A stretch of 64,000 nt of DNA from Mycolicibacterium sp. BiH015 (GCF_027706845.1 NZ_JAQGCZ010000002.1:248001-312000); one strand, 5' to 3'; counted from the first letter of the stretch, positions 27,601 to 36,078 are shown. Notes: generated by a model not told the origin, from the letters alone. Translations and numbers: made by a program.

Positions 27601-28199
27601 CAAACGGCTGGCTCGGCGTCGCGGTCAGTCCCGTCGCCAGCCAGTCGAGGGCATATGTCGCCACCTTGACCGGCGTGGCTGTGATCGACACCGTGAGCAA
27701 TACCGTTGTCGGCAATATCGCATTGCCGGTGACAGCGCTCGACCTCGCGGTGAGTCCCGACGGGGCGCGACTGTACGCGACACTGCCCACGGTGGACGGG
27801 GTCGCGGTCATCGATACGGCGACCAACACCATGATCACGCGCCAGGATGTCGGCGATAGTCCCGACGATATCGCCGTCTCCGCGGACGGTAGGTTCGTCT
27901 ACGTCGCTTCCGATGAGGGTGTAGACGTCATCGAGGGGCTCGATCACGTCGGCGACGTCGACACTTCATCGCGGGTCGGGGGAGTCGCCGTCACTGCCGA
28001 TGGTGTGGCGATCTTCGTCACCGATGCCGCCGCCGATTCTGTGTTGGTCATCGACCCGGTGTCCAGGGAGGTGGTTGCGTCGGTTCCCGTCGGGGACGGG
28101 CCGATACGGCTGGCGGTATCACCTGATTCGACCCGGGTCTACGTCGTCAATGAGGTTGACGCCACCGTGACGGTGATCGGGCTCATCGCCGTACAGTGA
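24684..28199 (+). CDS. Large secreted protein with two seven-bladed YVTN beta-propellers
   Basis: The 1171-residue protein has a basic N-terminus and signal peptide ending near GVANA-DTT (about residue 50), an acidic Ser/Asp/Glu-rich stretch (about 50-190), a conserved module with SDVLTWIGL and LLESLWLGVRQSLYTFNNRR (about 200-260), two VCBS/Ig-like domains (about 260-460), a first seven-blade propeller (about 462-768) with repeats such as PDGSRVYVVN and VSVIDTAT, another Ig-like domain, and a second seven-blade propeller (about 880-1171). It should be exported and act by binding a ligand or partner at the envelope. An upstream TTG at 24642 is possible but less likely than ATG 24684. Confidence 0.88.
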   Translation: MAAGRTSRRSDKKQGDRRANNSRARWLGAGAVAAGLGVALATSQGVANADTTGDDHPSASSSDATPSTKADSARASAPQADADSAEADTDESADSDIGEEPASDPVESTDDDEPDAADGTEVPSDHDEASELKTEVSDVLTERPAKWRTADERAAEDEAAQHDLEFASTEQSPSPGPATPIDAADAGPRVAEVVATPVTWRAIVSDVLTWIGLPPLPSNSPIPALPVPRLLESLWLGVRQSLYTFNNRRPVAEPTVGESDSTTGVVVGQLNAVDYDGDALTYVLTTPPTEGSVTIDAAGNFVFTPSPDLKQRGGQDQFVVTVDDKTGNPPHLHGLLDLFGVVPPTRATIRVEVDPVNAAPTATVISIGEAHPQNGAITGVVAGADEDGDSVTYAVGTAPENGALTVDPVTGVWTYTPAFVARVRAAARLAPTEDKQDTFVLIATDGVAETAVPVTVAVVPPHNTVIATISVGNRPTDTAVTPDGAYVYVPVSSDDAVSVIDAASNTVVATVAVGAGPQAVDISPDGSRVYVVNTTDSTVSVIDTATKTSVDTIVVETSPRAIAISPSGSRAYVTNGGDDSVSVIDTATNQVIGTVAVGANPSGIVATPDGARLYIANEDDDSVSVLDTAANTLLTTIDLGRVISDREVDAGPLAITMSPGGDQVYVANYSLYPENSVSVIDTATHVVVAEVPVGIYYSLGAATSTDGAYAYVTTFPDNTVTVIDTATARPMAIIAVGNWPVGPSVSPDGSHIYVPNAEDGTVSVISVLPPGNYSNSAPTITSAIDSIDLQTGVSTGRVTAADNDDDYLDLLLAARPAKGTVVFNSSDGTWTYTPTLATRLRAGSFDATDDDKEDTFVVVASDGYQATPVIVTVNVSPLQINALDTIPVGGFPDDVAVSGDGSRVYVTNSAPSAVSVIDSTSHTVTAVVPVGRGVNRIAVTPDGSRAYVSDFVDEAVWVVDTVSNTVGSRIRVSNGWLGVAVSPVASQSRAYVATLTGVAVIDTVSNTVVGNIALPVTALDLAVSPDGARLYATLPTVDGVAVIDTATNTMITRQDVGDSPDDIAVSADGRFVYVASDEGVDVIEGLDHVGDVDTSSRVGGVAVTADGVAIFVTDAAADSVLVIDPVSREVVASVPVGDGPIRLAVSPDSTRVYVVNEVDATVTVIGLIAVQ

Positions 28200-28201
28200 A
28201 T

Positions 28202-30784
28202 TTACCGTTGGCGCAATAGTGCCGTGAGTTCCGCACGGCTTCGTGTGTTGGTTCTCACCGAGGCGCGATAAAGGTGCCCTTCGACGGTACGCACAGAAAC
28301 TGACAGCCGCCCCGCGATCTCCCGGTTGCTCAGACCTTCGGCGGCCATCGTGATGATCTCGCGCTCACGAGCGGTAAGTGTCGGTGGCGCAGCAACTTTG
28401 GTCATCGCCGGTGTTCTCACCCCGCCGCAGCTTTCGGCGAGGGTTCGGGCCCGTACGGTTGAAGCGCGTTCAGCGTTGCGCTCGCCTGCCTGACGGTGCA
28501 TCTCAGCGGCCTGAGCGGCGGCATCGGCCGCCGCAAGAAGATCGCCGAAATCCTCGTAGGCCCGCGAGGCGGCATCGAGAGCGGCGCCGTCGTGTGAGGC
28601 CAACGCAGCGGCGTGGGCCGCAGCCGCTGCCGCTCGCGGCGTGTCGACGGTGGCGGCTAGTTCCGCCAGCCGCAGCGCTCCCCGCGCGTCTCCGAATTGG
28701 GCGGCGTACTGCAGGCACGACACTTCCTGCGAAATCTGGCCATGCGCCGAGGCATCGTCAGCGGCCCGTCGTGCCTCGGAGACCGCGCCGCTGATCCACC
28801 CTTGCGCGGCGCGCGTCCACGCCGATGCCAGAGCCAGCTGCGGTTCCATGTAGCCGAAGGTGCCGTGCCGCATCGACTCGAGGTTGTCCAGCACTTCGAC
28901 GGCGCGCTCCACCTGCCCGGCAATCGCGTAGGCAGCCGCGTGTTCGATTCCGTAGCGATATGCCCAGCCAAGTGCATCGGCACCGGCAATGACCGACTCG
29001 AATTGACGAACCGCTGACTGCGCCCGCCCCGCGGACAGGTCGGCACCACCGGTCATGCATTTGCTCCAGTGCAATCCTGTGGGTCCATCGGCGGCGTCCC
29101 GGATGGCATCGACGACGCGCCGGGCCTCGGTGAGGCACCCCGCCATCCTGAGGCCCCAGGTGTAGAACTCAGCGAAGGTGATCAGCGGCATCGACGCGCT
29201 GCCCGAGGAGCGGGCCAACGCATAGGCCTCTTCGTGGAGCTTGCGCATGTCCGAAAGTCGGCCTTGCTCGGACAGGGATATGACCTTGGCCACCATCGCC
29301 ATCATCCTGGCGAGGTCGGGAAGCGCGGGTGATGACAGGGCGGTGTCGGCCGCCGCGAGCGCGACTGTGACGTCGGCGCGTGAAGCCGCGGCGACGGCTG
29401 TCAATGTTGCCACTGCAGCCGAAGCCTGTGGGCCCGAATAGCTTTCGGCGACCTGGCTGAGTGCCGCCTCGGCATCCGCCAGCTTGCCGGCGGCATGGAA
29501 AGCCCATGTGCGCAGGAAGTCAGCCTGAAGGCGAACCGGTTCGGGCGCGTCGGAGGCGGCGACCGCGGCCAGCAGAGCGGCAGCTTCGTCGACCCTTCCG
29601 ATGTTCATGAGGTTGGTGGCGTGGGCGAATTCGGCGGGCCACCCCCCGCCGCGGACCACCGCGGCGTGCGACAGACGCAGCGCAAGTGGTGCGTCCGCGA
29701 GCGACAGGGCGATCTCGGATGCGCGCAACATGTCCGCGGGGTCGGCATCGAGATCGGAATCGAGGGTCAGCACGGCGCGCCTGAGGAGGGTACGCACGTC
29801 CGAATCGGTCTCCCTCGCCAACGCCGACGCGACCAGTCCGCGGAGCCGTCGCAACCGAAGCGGTCCCGCCGTGGCTTTGCGCGCCTCACCGTACATCGGG
29901 TGCGCCAGCCGCGCCCCCGTCTCGCCCGACGTGGATTCGACTGTGGTCAGCCTGCGCGTCTCGGCTCGTTCCAACGTGCTGGAGTCGACCAGTTGCGAAA
30001 GCACACGAAGGCTGAGCGGTTCGCCGACGGCCAGGAGGTCGACCACCGTAGCTACGTCCTCGGGGAGTGTGCCCATATGCCGCACGATCATCTCGTTCAG
30101 TGACGGTGACACCACGAGTTCGCCTGTCCATGACCACAACCCGCCGTGCATGGCGAGTCGTCCCGCGGCCGTCTCATGCTCGACGATATGGCGAAGATAA
30201 AGCGCGTTGCCCTTCGTCAGGCGCCAAAGTTGTTGCGAGGTGGACGGATCGAGCGGCCCGCCAAGGGCCGCCTCGACCAGGCTCGCGCTGTCCGGCCGTG
30301 TCAGCGGGTCAATGTCGAATCGCCTGAGATGTCCGTCTGTCCACAGCGAGGTGATGGTGTCCTGGATCGCCTCACCGTTGCGGACGGTCAGGATTACCCG
30401 AGCAAGCCGCCGGACGGCAATTTGTTGCACCACGAACACCGAAAGCTCGTCGAGCAGATGCGCGTCGTCGATCGCGATCACCAATTCGGGTTCGGAGCCG
30501 ACGAGTAGTGCGATCACATCCTGGGCCAGCGAGATCTGATTGTCCGAACCTCGCGGGACCCAGGGTGCCAATGCGCCCAGGGGAATCGCCTGCGCCGACA
30601 TTGATGCAGAGACCCACCGGGACGGGTGATTGCTGCGCTCCAAGGCCTCGCGCATAAGTCGAGTCTTGCCCACGCCTGCGTCGCCACCGACGACTGCGCC
30701 TGCGACGGCGCCGTCGGGGCTAATCGCCTCAGCGATAAGCTCCAGCTCACGGGAACGACCCGTGAGCGGCCACCCGATCTCCAC
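28202..30784 (-). CDS. LuxR-family regulator with STAND/AAA ATPase domain
   Basis: The 860-residue protein has an N-terminal ATPase with Walker A GGDAGVGKTRLM (about 34-45) and Walker B LVIAIDDAHLLDE, a long helical-repeat middle region resembling TPRs, and a C-terminal LuxR helix-turn-helix: LTAREREIITMAAEGLSNRE onward (about 800-855). Such MalT-like proteins bind an inducer in the sensor region and activate transcription when ATP-bound. It starts with GTG at 30784 and ends three bases from the convergent propeller gene. The regulated genes are unknown. Confidence 0.88.
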   Translation of the reverse strand: MEIGWPLTGRSRELELIAEAISPDGAVAGAVVGGDAGVGKTRLMREALERSNHPSRWVSASMSAQAIPLGALAPWVPRGSDNQISLAQDVIALLVGSEPELVIAIDDAHLLDELSVFVVQQIAVRRLARVILTVRNGEAIQDTITSLWTDGHLRRFDIDPLTRPDSASLVEAALGGPLDPSTSQQLWRLTKGNALYLRHIVEHETAAGRLAMHGGLWSWTGELVVSPSLNEMIVRHMGTLPEDVATVVDLLAVGEPLSLRVLSQLVDSSTLERAETRRLTTVESTSGETGARLAHPMYGEARKATAGPLRLRRLRGLVASALARETDSDVRTLLRRAVLTLDSDLDADPADMLRASEIALSLADAPLALRLSHAAVVRGGGWPAEFAHATNLMNIGRVDEAAALLAAVAASDAPEPVRLQADFLRTWAFHAAGKLADAEAALSQVAESYSGPQASAAVATLTAVAAASRADVTVALAAADTALSSPALPDLARMMAMVAKVISLSEQGRLSDMRKLHEEAYALARSSGSASMPLITFAEFYTWGLRMAGCLTEARRVVDAIRDAADGPTGLHWSKCMTGGADLSAGRAQSAVRQFESVIAGADALGWAYRYGIEHAAAYAIAGQVERAVEVLDNLESMRHGTFGYMEPQLALASAWTRAAQGWISGAVSEARRAADDASAHGQISQEVSCLQYAAQFGDARGALRLAELAATVDTPRAAAAAAHAAALASHDGAALDAASRAYEDFGDLLAAADAAAQAAEMHRQAGERNAERASTVRARTLAESCGGVRTPAMTKVAAPPTLTAREREIITMAAEGLSNREIAGRLSVSVRTVEGHLYRASVRTNTRSRAELTALLRQR

Positions 30785-30838
30785 CGAGACAGCCTATGGG
30801 CAACCATCCGCTAGAGCTCGGGTGATTTCGATCGAAAA

Positions 30839-31180
30839 TTAACTGACAGTGACCATGTCTCCAGTGCCGCCCGGGACTGGACGCACGGCCAGCTTTGCGC
30901 GGCTGTCGAATTCTCGCGCCACGTCCGCGGAGCGGCCGGCGGCGATGAGGTCGATGTCCTCGTTGAGCTGTCTGTTTGGCGGTTTGTTGGCTGGTGCCGC
31001 CGATGAAGGGAACGCGGTCGCCGAGGGGCCCGGCTGAGGAAGCGAGCACATGTGAGATCAGGTGGTCGCGCTCGACTTGTCCTGTGGAAGGGGCGAATCG
31101 AGCGGCCACGGCGTCGTCCGGCGCGCACAGACGGCTGTGACGACGGCGGGGACATCGGTGGTGCTGTCGCCGACGGTGGG
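30839..31180 (-). pseudogene. Remnant of an AbiEii-type nucleotidyltransferase toxin
   Basis: Reading the minus strand with two frame changes gives one protein-like path: LYLAHRPTVGDSTTD, then (shift near 31125) APDDAVAARFAPSTGQ, VERDHLISHVLASSAGPLG and DRVPFIGGT, then (shift near 30985) PPNRQLNEDIDLIAAGRSAD to a stop at 30839-30841. The GGT and DID motifs, spaced as in AbiEii/AbiGii nucleotidyltransferases (GGTAL...LSEDIDL), are the catalytic core of type IV abortive-infection toxins. Two frameshifts and loss of the C-terminal half make it inactive. I found no intact antitoxin upstream. Family assignment rests on these motifs only. Confidence 0.5.
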
Positions 31181-31548
31181 GCGGTGCGCGAGGTAAAGGA
31201 TGGCTTGTTCGGTCGTCGCAGCCTCAGTGCGGGCCCAGGTCAGCGCGGACGCCTTCGGCGTCGATTCGCGCTGTGGCGTTGGCCGAACCGCGTTATCGCC
31301 GGCGGGACGCCGTTGCTTTGCGACGTTGTTCGGGTCACGCAGGATTGCGGCGGTTGATGGACAATAACGTCGTGCTTGCCCAGGGGGTAGGTGAGTTCGC
31401 TTCTGCACCATCTCGTTAGCGAACTGCGACAGAGGAGGCGTCCGGCGTCCTGCTCTCGATTGTGTCTCCTTCACCCACAGCAGGCTTCCCCCGTCACCCG
31501 GATGAGTATTCATGCGCAGCGTGATCGGATCGACAACACAGGGTCAAA

Positions 31549-31580
31549 GCATAGACATATGCGAATAGCTCTATGTATGC
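31549..31580. promoter_or_regulatory. Short AT-rich inverted repeat before DUF3703 gene
   Basis: GCATA-GACA-TATGC (31549-31562) is a perfect short inverted repeat, and another TATGC follows at 31576-31580. It lies about 60-85 bases before the DUF3703 gene in an AT-rich patch, which would suit a promoter under a metal-responsive dimeric repressor. No regulator gene is adjacent, so this is tentative. Confidence 0.3.
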
Positions 31581-31634
31581 TGGCAAGCGACGGGCGGCCG
31601 GCACAAAGCGCGGCACGAAAGGACGGTGGACACA

Positions 31635-31976
31635 ATGGTTCATTCCTCGACCCGCGATCGTGAACTGTACGACCGAGAGATGGGCGCGGCCAAAGTGGCG
31701 GCTTCGGCGCAGGAGCGATGGCTCCATCTCGAGCGTGCACATATCGTGTCGCAGCCCTATCCGTGGCTGCATACGCGAAACCACGCCTCGATGCTTTATC
31801 TGGCCGTGCGTCAGCGAGATCGGCGTGAAGCGCTCGGTCAGCTCATCCGGGTGATCGTCGCGGCGCCGGGTTCCCTCACCGGGCGTTATCCTCCGGGGAA
31901 TACCGGCCGAGCCGCGGCCGGCTTGATGACTCCCATGGCGATTCCGGCAGATCTGTTGGCGGAGCTCACTGATTGA
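31635..31976 (+). CDS. DUF3703 family protein
   Basis: The 113-residue protein matches the DUF3703 pattern: WLHLERAHIVSQPYPWLHTR, then LYLAVRQRDRREALGQLIRV and PGSLTGRYPPGNTGRAAAGL. The conserved histidines in the first half are compatible with metal binding. In other bacteria this family often sits beside heavy-metal efflux or redox genes; none is here. AAAGGA lies about a dozen bases before the ATG at 31635; a GTG at 31626 is possible but too close to it. Confidence 0.75.
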   Translation: MVHSSTRDRELYDREMGAAKVAASAQERWLHLERAHIVSQPYPWLHTRNHASMLYLAVRQRDRREALGQLIRVIVAAPGSLTGRYPPGNTGRAAAGLMTPMAIPADLLAELTD

Positions 31977-32056
31977 GCGTCATCACGATCGCTCGCTCTC
32001 ATCGCACCAAGCCGCCTGACGCTTGTGTCTGCACACGGACAGCTTCTTTTTGCAGC

Positions 32057-32941
32057 CTATGCGGCCGTTGGCGATCGCGCGCGCATCGCCGTGACGCCGC
32101 CACCGATGACCAGGGCCATCCCGAGATAGGTGCTCAGCGTGGGCGCGTGGTCCCACACGATCCAGTCGATGACCGCGGTGAAGACGATGACCGTGTAGAT
32201 GAACGGCCCGAGCTTCTCCGCAGAAGCGTAGCGATACGCCACCACGATGAGGATCTGTGAAAACAACTGCGCGAAGCCAAGTCCGATGAGCCAAGGCCAC
32301 GCAGAGAGCGGAACCGGCGCCCAGTCAGCGACGGCGATGGGAATCGACAGAAGCGTGGAGAGCGCGAAGTAGTAGAAGAGGATCCGGGTCACGGGTTCGG
32401 TCGCGCCGAGCCAGCGCACCGTCATCATGGCGACAGCCAACATCAAAGCGCCTGCGAGAGCCGAAAGTTCGCCGATGCTGAAGCCATGTCCCTGCGGTTG
32501 CAGCACCAGCATCACTCCGGCAAAGCCCAGGCCCGCGCCGATCCAGGTGGCTGCAGCGACCCGTTGCCGCGTGACCGCCCATGCAATCAACGGCATCCAC
32601 AGCGGCGCACTGTAGGTCAGAAGCGTGGCGTTGGCCAGCGGTATCCGCTCGATCGCGAAGAACAGGGCATACCAGCATCCCGTGCCCGCGCCCGCCCGCA
32701 GCAGGTGCAAACCGATTCTGCTGGTGCGAAGAGAGCGCCATCCGCCCTTCACCGCCACCGGTAGCAGGAACACCAGGCAGATGGCGTTCTGAAACAGAAG
32801 GAGAACACCGGTCGAGGTGTACTGTCCGGAGACTTTCGCCAGTGTGCCGACGAGCGCGACGCAGAAGAACGCGGAAGTGGTGAGAACTGCGCCCAGGCCG
32901 AGGTTCTCGGTCCGGTACCCCGAGCCCTTATCGGATGTCAC
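32057..32941 (-). CDS. EamA/DMT-family transporter
   Basis: The 294-residue protein has ten predicted membrane helices in two EamA repeats, for example ATLLTYSAPLWMPLIAWAVT at the end of the first and LIGLGFAQLFSQILIVVAYR in the second. Family members export amino acids or metabolites, or move nucleotide-linked compounds; substrate unknown. Its GTG start lies inside the end of the SDR gene (14-base overlap), so the two are probably co-translated. Confidence 0.87.
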   Translation of the reverse strand: MTSDKGSGYRTENLGLGAVLTTSAFFCVALVGTLAKVSGQYTSTGVLLLFQNAICLVFLLPVAVKGGWRSLRTSRIGLHLLRAGAGTGCWYALFFAIERIPLANATLLTYSAPLWMPLIAWAVTRQRVAAATWIGAGLGFAGVMLVLQPQGHGFSIGELSALAGALMLAVAMMTVRWLGATEPVTRILFYYFALSTLLSIPIAVADWAPVPLSAWPWLIGLGFAQLFSQILIVVAYRYASAEKLGPFIYTVIVFTAVIDWIVWDHAPTLSTYLGMALVIGGGVTAMRARSPTAA

Positions 32942-33821
32942 GGGGTTCCGGCTGAGGTGTGGATCGCTTCATGACTCCGTTCAGCAGCCGCGGAGACACG
33001 ATGTCGAGGGCTCGCAGCGGCAACATCTTTCGTGGCGCGATGCGGACAGGACGCGTGCGTGCGGCGACCACCATCCACTCGGCGGCTTCGTCGGCGCTGA
33101 GCGCAGCCAACCCGTCGTAGGCACGCGTGGGCGCAATCATCGGCGTGGCGACCAGCGGGTAGTAGATGGTTGTCGAAGTCACACCTAAGGAAGCCAATTC
33201 GTTGTCGATCACCCGGCTCACGGCGCTCAGTGCAGCCTTCGACGCGTTGTAGACGCCGAAAAGCGGTGACGATTCCGGCATCACCCGCCAGCTGGAGATG
33301 TTGATGATGTGCCCGCCACCTCGCTCGACCATCCCCGGTGCCAGCCCACGAATCAGTCGCAGGGGCGCGTAGTAGTTCAGTGCGATGGTGCGCTCGACAT
33401 CGTGCCAGCGCTCCAGCGACTCCAGCAGCGGCCTGCGGATCGAGCGTGCCGCGTTGTTGATCAAGATGTCGACCGGACCCGCGGTGCGCGCCAGCTCGTC
33501 GACGGCATCGAGGTCTGCCAGGTTCGCCGGCATGGCGATCGCGCTGCCACCCCGCGCAGTGATCCGCGCGACCACGCTGTCGAGCAGATGTGCGCGGCGT
33601 GCCACAACGATGACTGTCGCCCCGTAGCTCGCCAGCTTCTCCGCGGCCGCTTCGCCGATCCCTGAGGAGGCACCCGTCAGCAGAATCCGCTTGCCGCGCA
33701 GGTCGACTGGCGTGCGTACCCCGAGGTGGGGAAGCGGCCGCATCCCGGTCAGGCGCAGTGCCTTACGGATGCGCCGGCCCGAGGCATTGTGCCGTCCGCG
33801 GTCGGCCGTTCCTGTCCCCAC
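32928..33821 (-). CDS. Short-chain dehydrogenase/reductase
   Basis: The 297-residue protein has the NAD(P)-binding motif TGASSGIG (about 51-58), the NNAA motif, the catalytic serine in ISSWRV and the Y-x3-K pair in VYNASKAALSAV. Length and the 40-residue N-terminal extension resemble mycobacterial membrane-associated SDRs. The GTG at 33821 was chosen because GGAGGGGG lies just before it; the longer open frame runs through the upstream SRPBCC gene. It overlaps the EamA transporter. Confidence 0.87.
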   Translation of the reverse strand: MGTGTADRGRHNASGRRIRKALRLTGMRPLPHLGVRTPVDLRGKRILLTGASSGIGEAAAEKLASYGATVIVVARRAHLLDSVVARITARGGSAIAMPANLADLDAVDELARTAGPVDILINNAARSIRRPLLESLERWHDVERTIALNYYAPLRLIRGLAPGMVERGGGHIINISSWRVMPESSPLFGVYNASKAALSAVSRVIDNELASLGVTSTTIYYPLVATPMIAPTRAYDGLAALSADEAAEWMVVAARTRPVRIAPRKMLPLRALDIVSPRLLNGVMKRSTPQPEPRDIR

Positions 33822-33937
33822 CGTGCCCCCTCCGCGCGGTGTGAATGTGATGACCGCCCGTCGACCATTCTGGGAGATCAGTGGTGCGAAGGACGGGAAA
33901 TCGCCACTCGGGATGTGCGCGGTGCGCCGCGGTGTTC

Positions 33938-34447
33938 TCAGAGCACCGTCCCGAACCGCTGATCGGTGTAGCGCCGCAGGCTGACGAGCGCTCGGCCGTA
34001 GGTGCGCTTCATGACGCGTCTGGCCACCCATCTCGCGAACCACGATGCGCCGACCGGGTTCTGTGCCATCGTCCAGGTGAGTCGGCATCCCTGCGCCGTG
34101 GGCTCGATGCGGTAATCCTCGGCGGATGCACGCACCCTGGGGTCTGAGCATTCGTTGAAGCGGAACGCCAAGTGGGCCGGGGTCTCCCATGCGATGAATT
34201 CTTCGACCGCCGTCACCTCACCGCGCATCAGGATGATCCTCGTGCTGCCGACGCCGTACGGCGCGGGACTCTTCCAGGCTGCCTTTTTCACGACATCGAA
34301 CCACTCCGGCCATGCCGGCGTGTCGCTGAGTACCTCGAAGAGTTGTGCGGGCGCAATGGGGAAATCGGCTGTGGTCACGACGCGGAATGGGGCGTCTTCG
34401 ATGAAGTCCGGGCCCACGCGCTCACATGGGTACATCGCCTCCACCAC
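33938..34447 (-). CDS. SRPBCC-fold (polyketide cyclase-like) protein
   Basis: The 169-residue protein begins its conserved part with FRVVTTADFPIAPAQLFEVL and PAWPEWFDVVKKAAW, the typical START/Bet v1-like opening, and continues with alternating strands to a long C-terminal helix (WFARWVARRVMKRTYGRALV). Such proteins bind hydrophobic ligands. AAGGAG nine bases before the GTG at 34447 supports this start. The SDR gene follows after 116 bases, so it may share its transcript. Confidence 0.8.
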   Translation of the reverse strand: MVEAMYPCERVGPDFIEDAPFRVVTTADFPIAPAQLFEVLSDTPAWPEWFDVVKKAAWKSPAPYGVGSTRIILMRGEVTAVEEFIAWETPAHLAFRFNECSDPRVRASAEDYRIEPTAQGCRLTWTMAQNPVGASWFARWVARRVMKRTYGRALVSLRRYTDQRFGTVL

Positions 34448-34640
34448 GCGAACGTACTCCTTGAGTGTTTCCGATGTTCGGAATGCGTAATCAGCGAGCT
34501 TCGCTCAGCGCGTTGCCCGATCGCCGACGGGCTGACAAGATTCCGGGCCGAATCGTTCCGCCCGGGACGGTCTGAGCGAGGACAGCGCGATCACCGAAAG
34601 CCGCAACTACGCCGACGCCGAACAGGCGCGGCTTGAGGCG

Positions 34641-36011
34641 GTGCACCGTTATCGGGTCGCGGATACGGCTCCGGGAGCGGTGTTCAACCGCGTCGCCGGG
34701 CTGGCGGCACGTTCCACCAACGTCCCGATGGCGATCGTGTCGATCGTCGGCGGTGACGAGGTGTCCCTGATTGCGACCCACGGTTTCGGCGAGGACGTGC
34801 GACCCGTTTTGCCCTGGGACCCTCTGCTGGCGTCTGCAGCGTCGAGCGATGCCGTCGAAGTCGTCGACGATGCGCGCAGCGATCCACGGGCTGCCGCCAG
34901 CGAGTTCGCGCAGGAGCACCGCATCCGTTTCTACGCCGCGGCGCCGATCGTCACCTTCGACGGACACCGACTGGGTGCTGTGGCGGTGATGGACACCGAG
35001 ACCCGACAGATCTCCGCCAGCCACCTGATGATCCTCGAGGACCTGGCCGCAATCGTGATGGAGCAGCTGGAGCTGCGCCTGTCGACGCTGGATGCCCTCA
35101 CCCTCGAACGCCGACTGCGCGGCGACGCAGAGACAGCTCGCGACGACGCACGACGGGACCGCGACAGCGCCGAAGAGAGCAGAGGTGCCGCCGAACGGGA
35201 TCGGGACGAGGCCCGCAGGCAGCGGGACCAGGCCAGGACCGATCGCGGAATCGCCGAACGCGACCGCGACTCGATCGAGGAATACGCCACCGCCCTGCAG
35301 CGCACCCTGCTCCCGCCATCTCTTCCCCGCATCGAGGGGCTGACAGCGGCAGCCTATTTTCGTCCCATCTCGTCGCGCCGGATCGGCGGCGACTTCTACG
35401 ACTTGTTCAGTCTGGGCGGCAATCGATGGGCGTTCTTCATCGGAGACGTGCTCGGGCACGGAGTCGATGCCGCGGTGGTGACCTCGCTGATCCGCTACAC
35501 GCTGCGGTCGGCGGCTTTGCACTACGACAACCCGACCTCCGGTCTGTACGAGCTGAACGCCGTGCTGCTGCGCGAGGTCGAACCGCGACGGTTCTGCACG
35601 GTGCACTTCGGAACCTTGCAACCCGCCGACGACGGCGACGGATTCACCGTGACCATCGCCACCGGCGGTCACCCACCCGCCTTGCTCGCCGACCCGGCCG
35701 GAAAGAACGTCCAGTCCATCCGGCCCGGTGAGGGCATGCTCGTCGGGGCGCTGCCCGACGCCGTCTTCGACGTGTGCTCGGTGACCGTGCGTCCCGGTCA
35801 GTTCCTGGTGTTCTTCACCGACGGGCTGGTAGAGGCACGCCTCGGTGACAGCTCGTTCGACGAATCGGCACTGTCCGCGTTCGTCTCCGAACACGCAGGC
35901 GCCGGCCTTGCGGCGTTGATGGACCAAATCGCCACGCTGGCACCCAAACTGGATCAACGCGACGACATTGCGGTGTTGGCATTCGAAGTTGCGGCAGACA
36001 TTCCCGCGTAA
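34641..36011 (+). CDS. GAF-SpoIIE (PP2C-type) phosphatase
   Basis: The at least 456-residue protein has an N-terminal GAF sensor (about 1-160), a charged coiled-coil linker with repeats of RDRD-type (about 165-215), and a SpoIIE/PP2C serine phosphatase domain: GGDFYDLF, FFIGDVLGHGVDAA, FTDGLVEAR and QRDDIAVL supply the metal-binding aspartates. It probably dephosphorylates an anti-sigma-factor antagonist. The GTG at 34641 is the first usual start, but the frame is open back to 34536 and encodes EQARLEAV, conserved in GAF proteins, so the true start is upstream and non-standard or unseen. A cognate anti-sigma pair is not nearby. Confidence 0.85.
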   Translation: MHRYRVADTAPGAVFNRVAGLAARSTNVPMAIVSIVGGDEVSLIATHGFGEDVRPVLPWDPLLASAASSDAVEVVDDARSDPRAAASEFAQEHRIRFYAAAPIVTFDGHRLGAVAVMDTETRQISASHLMILEDLAAIVMEQLELRLSTLDALTLERRLRGDAETARDDARRDRDSAEESRGAAERDRDEARRQRDQARTDRGIAERDRDSIEEYATALQRTLLPPSLPRIEGLTAAAYFRPISSRRIGGDFYDLFSLGGNRWAFFIGDVLGHGVDAAVVTSLIRYTLRSAALHYDNPTSGLYELNAVLLREVEPRRFCTVHFGTLQPADDGDGFTVTIATGGHPPALLADPAGKNVQSIRPGEGMLVGALPDAVFDVCSVTVRPGQFLVFFTDGLVEARLGDSSFDESALSAFVSEHAGAGLAALMDQIATLAPKLDQRDDIAVLAFEVAADIPA

Positions 36012-36078
36012 CGGCGACGCCGCCCACGCTTGCCGTGTACTGCTTCTAGGCGAGCACCACACGACCGAGGAGCGCACG

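Larger units (their letters stand above)
30785..31634. other. Gene-poor interval with a decayed gene
   Basis: About 850 bases separate the LuxR gene from the DUF3703 gene. The left half, on the minus strand, contains the broken AbiEii-like sequence annotated separately. The right half (about 31200-31540) holds only open frames with arginine-rich, non-protein-like translations and no ribosome binding sites. Composition is patchier than in neighbouring genes, which fits an old insertion under decay. Confidence 0.55.

Noticed and set aside
26067..28190. Tandem DNA repeats or a CRISPR-like pattern in the propeller gene
   Set aside because: Periodicity of about 126 bases reflects protein blades of about 42 residues; DNA identity between units is low and no constant repeat with unique spacers exists.
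30839..31109. Calling the two short minus-strand frames here separate small genes
   Set aside because: Their protein-like parts join end to end across frameshifts into one nucleotidyltransferase core, so a single broken gene explains them better.
31977..32056. Terminator after the DUF3703 gene
   Set aside because: AGCGTCA/TGACGCT arms are far apart and the TTCTTTTT run follows only a four-base stem, too weak to annotate.
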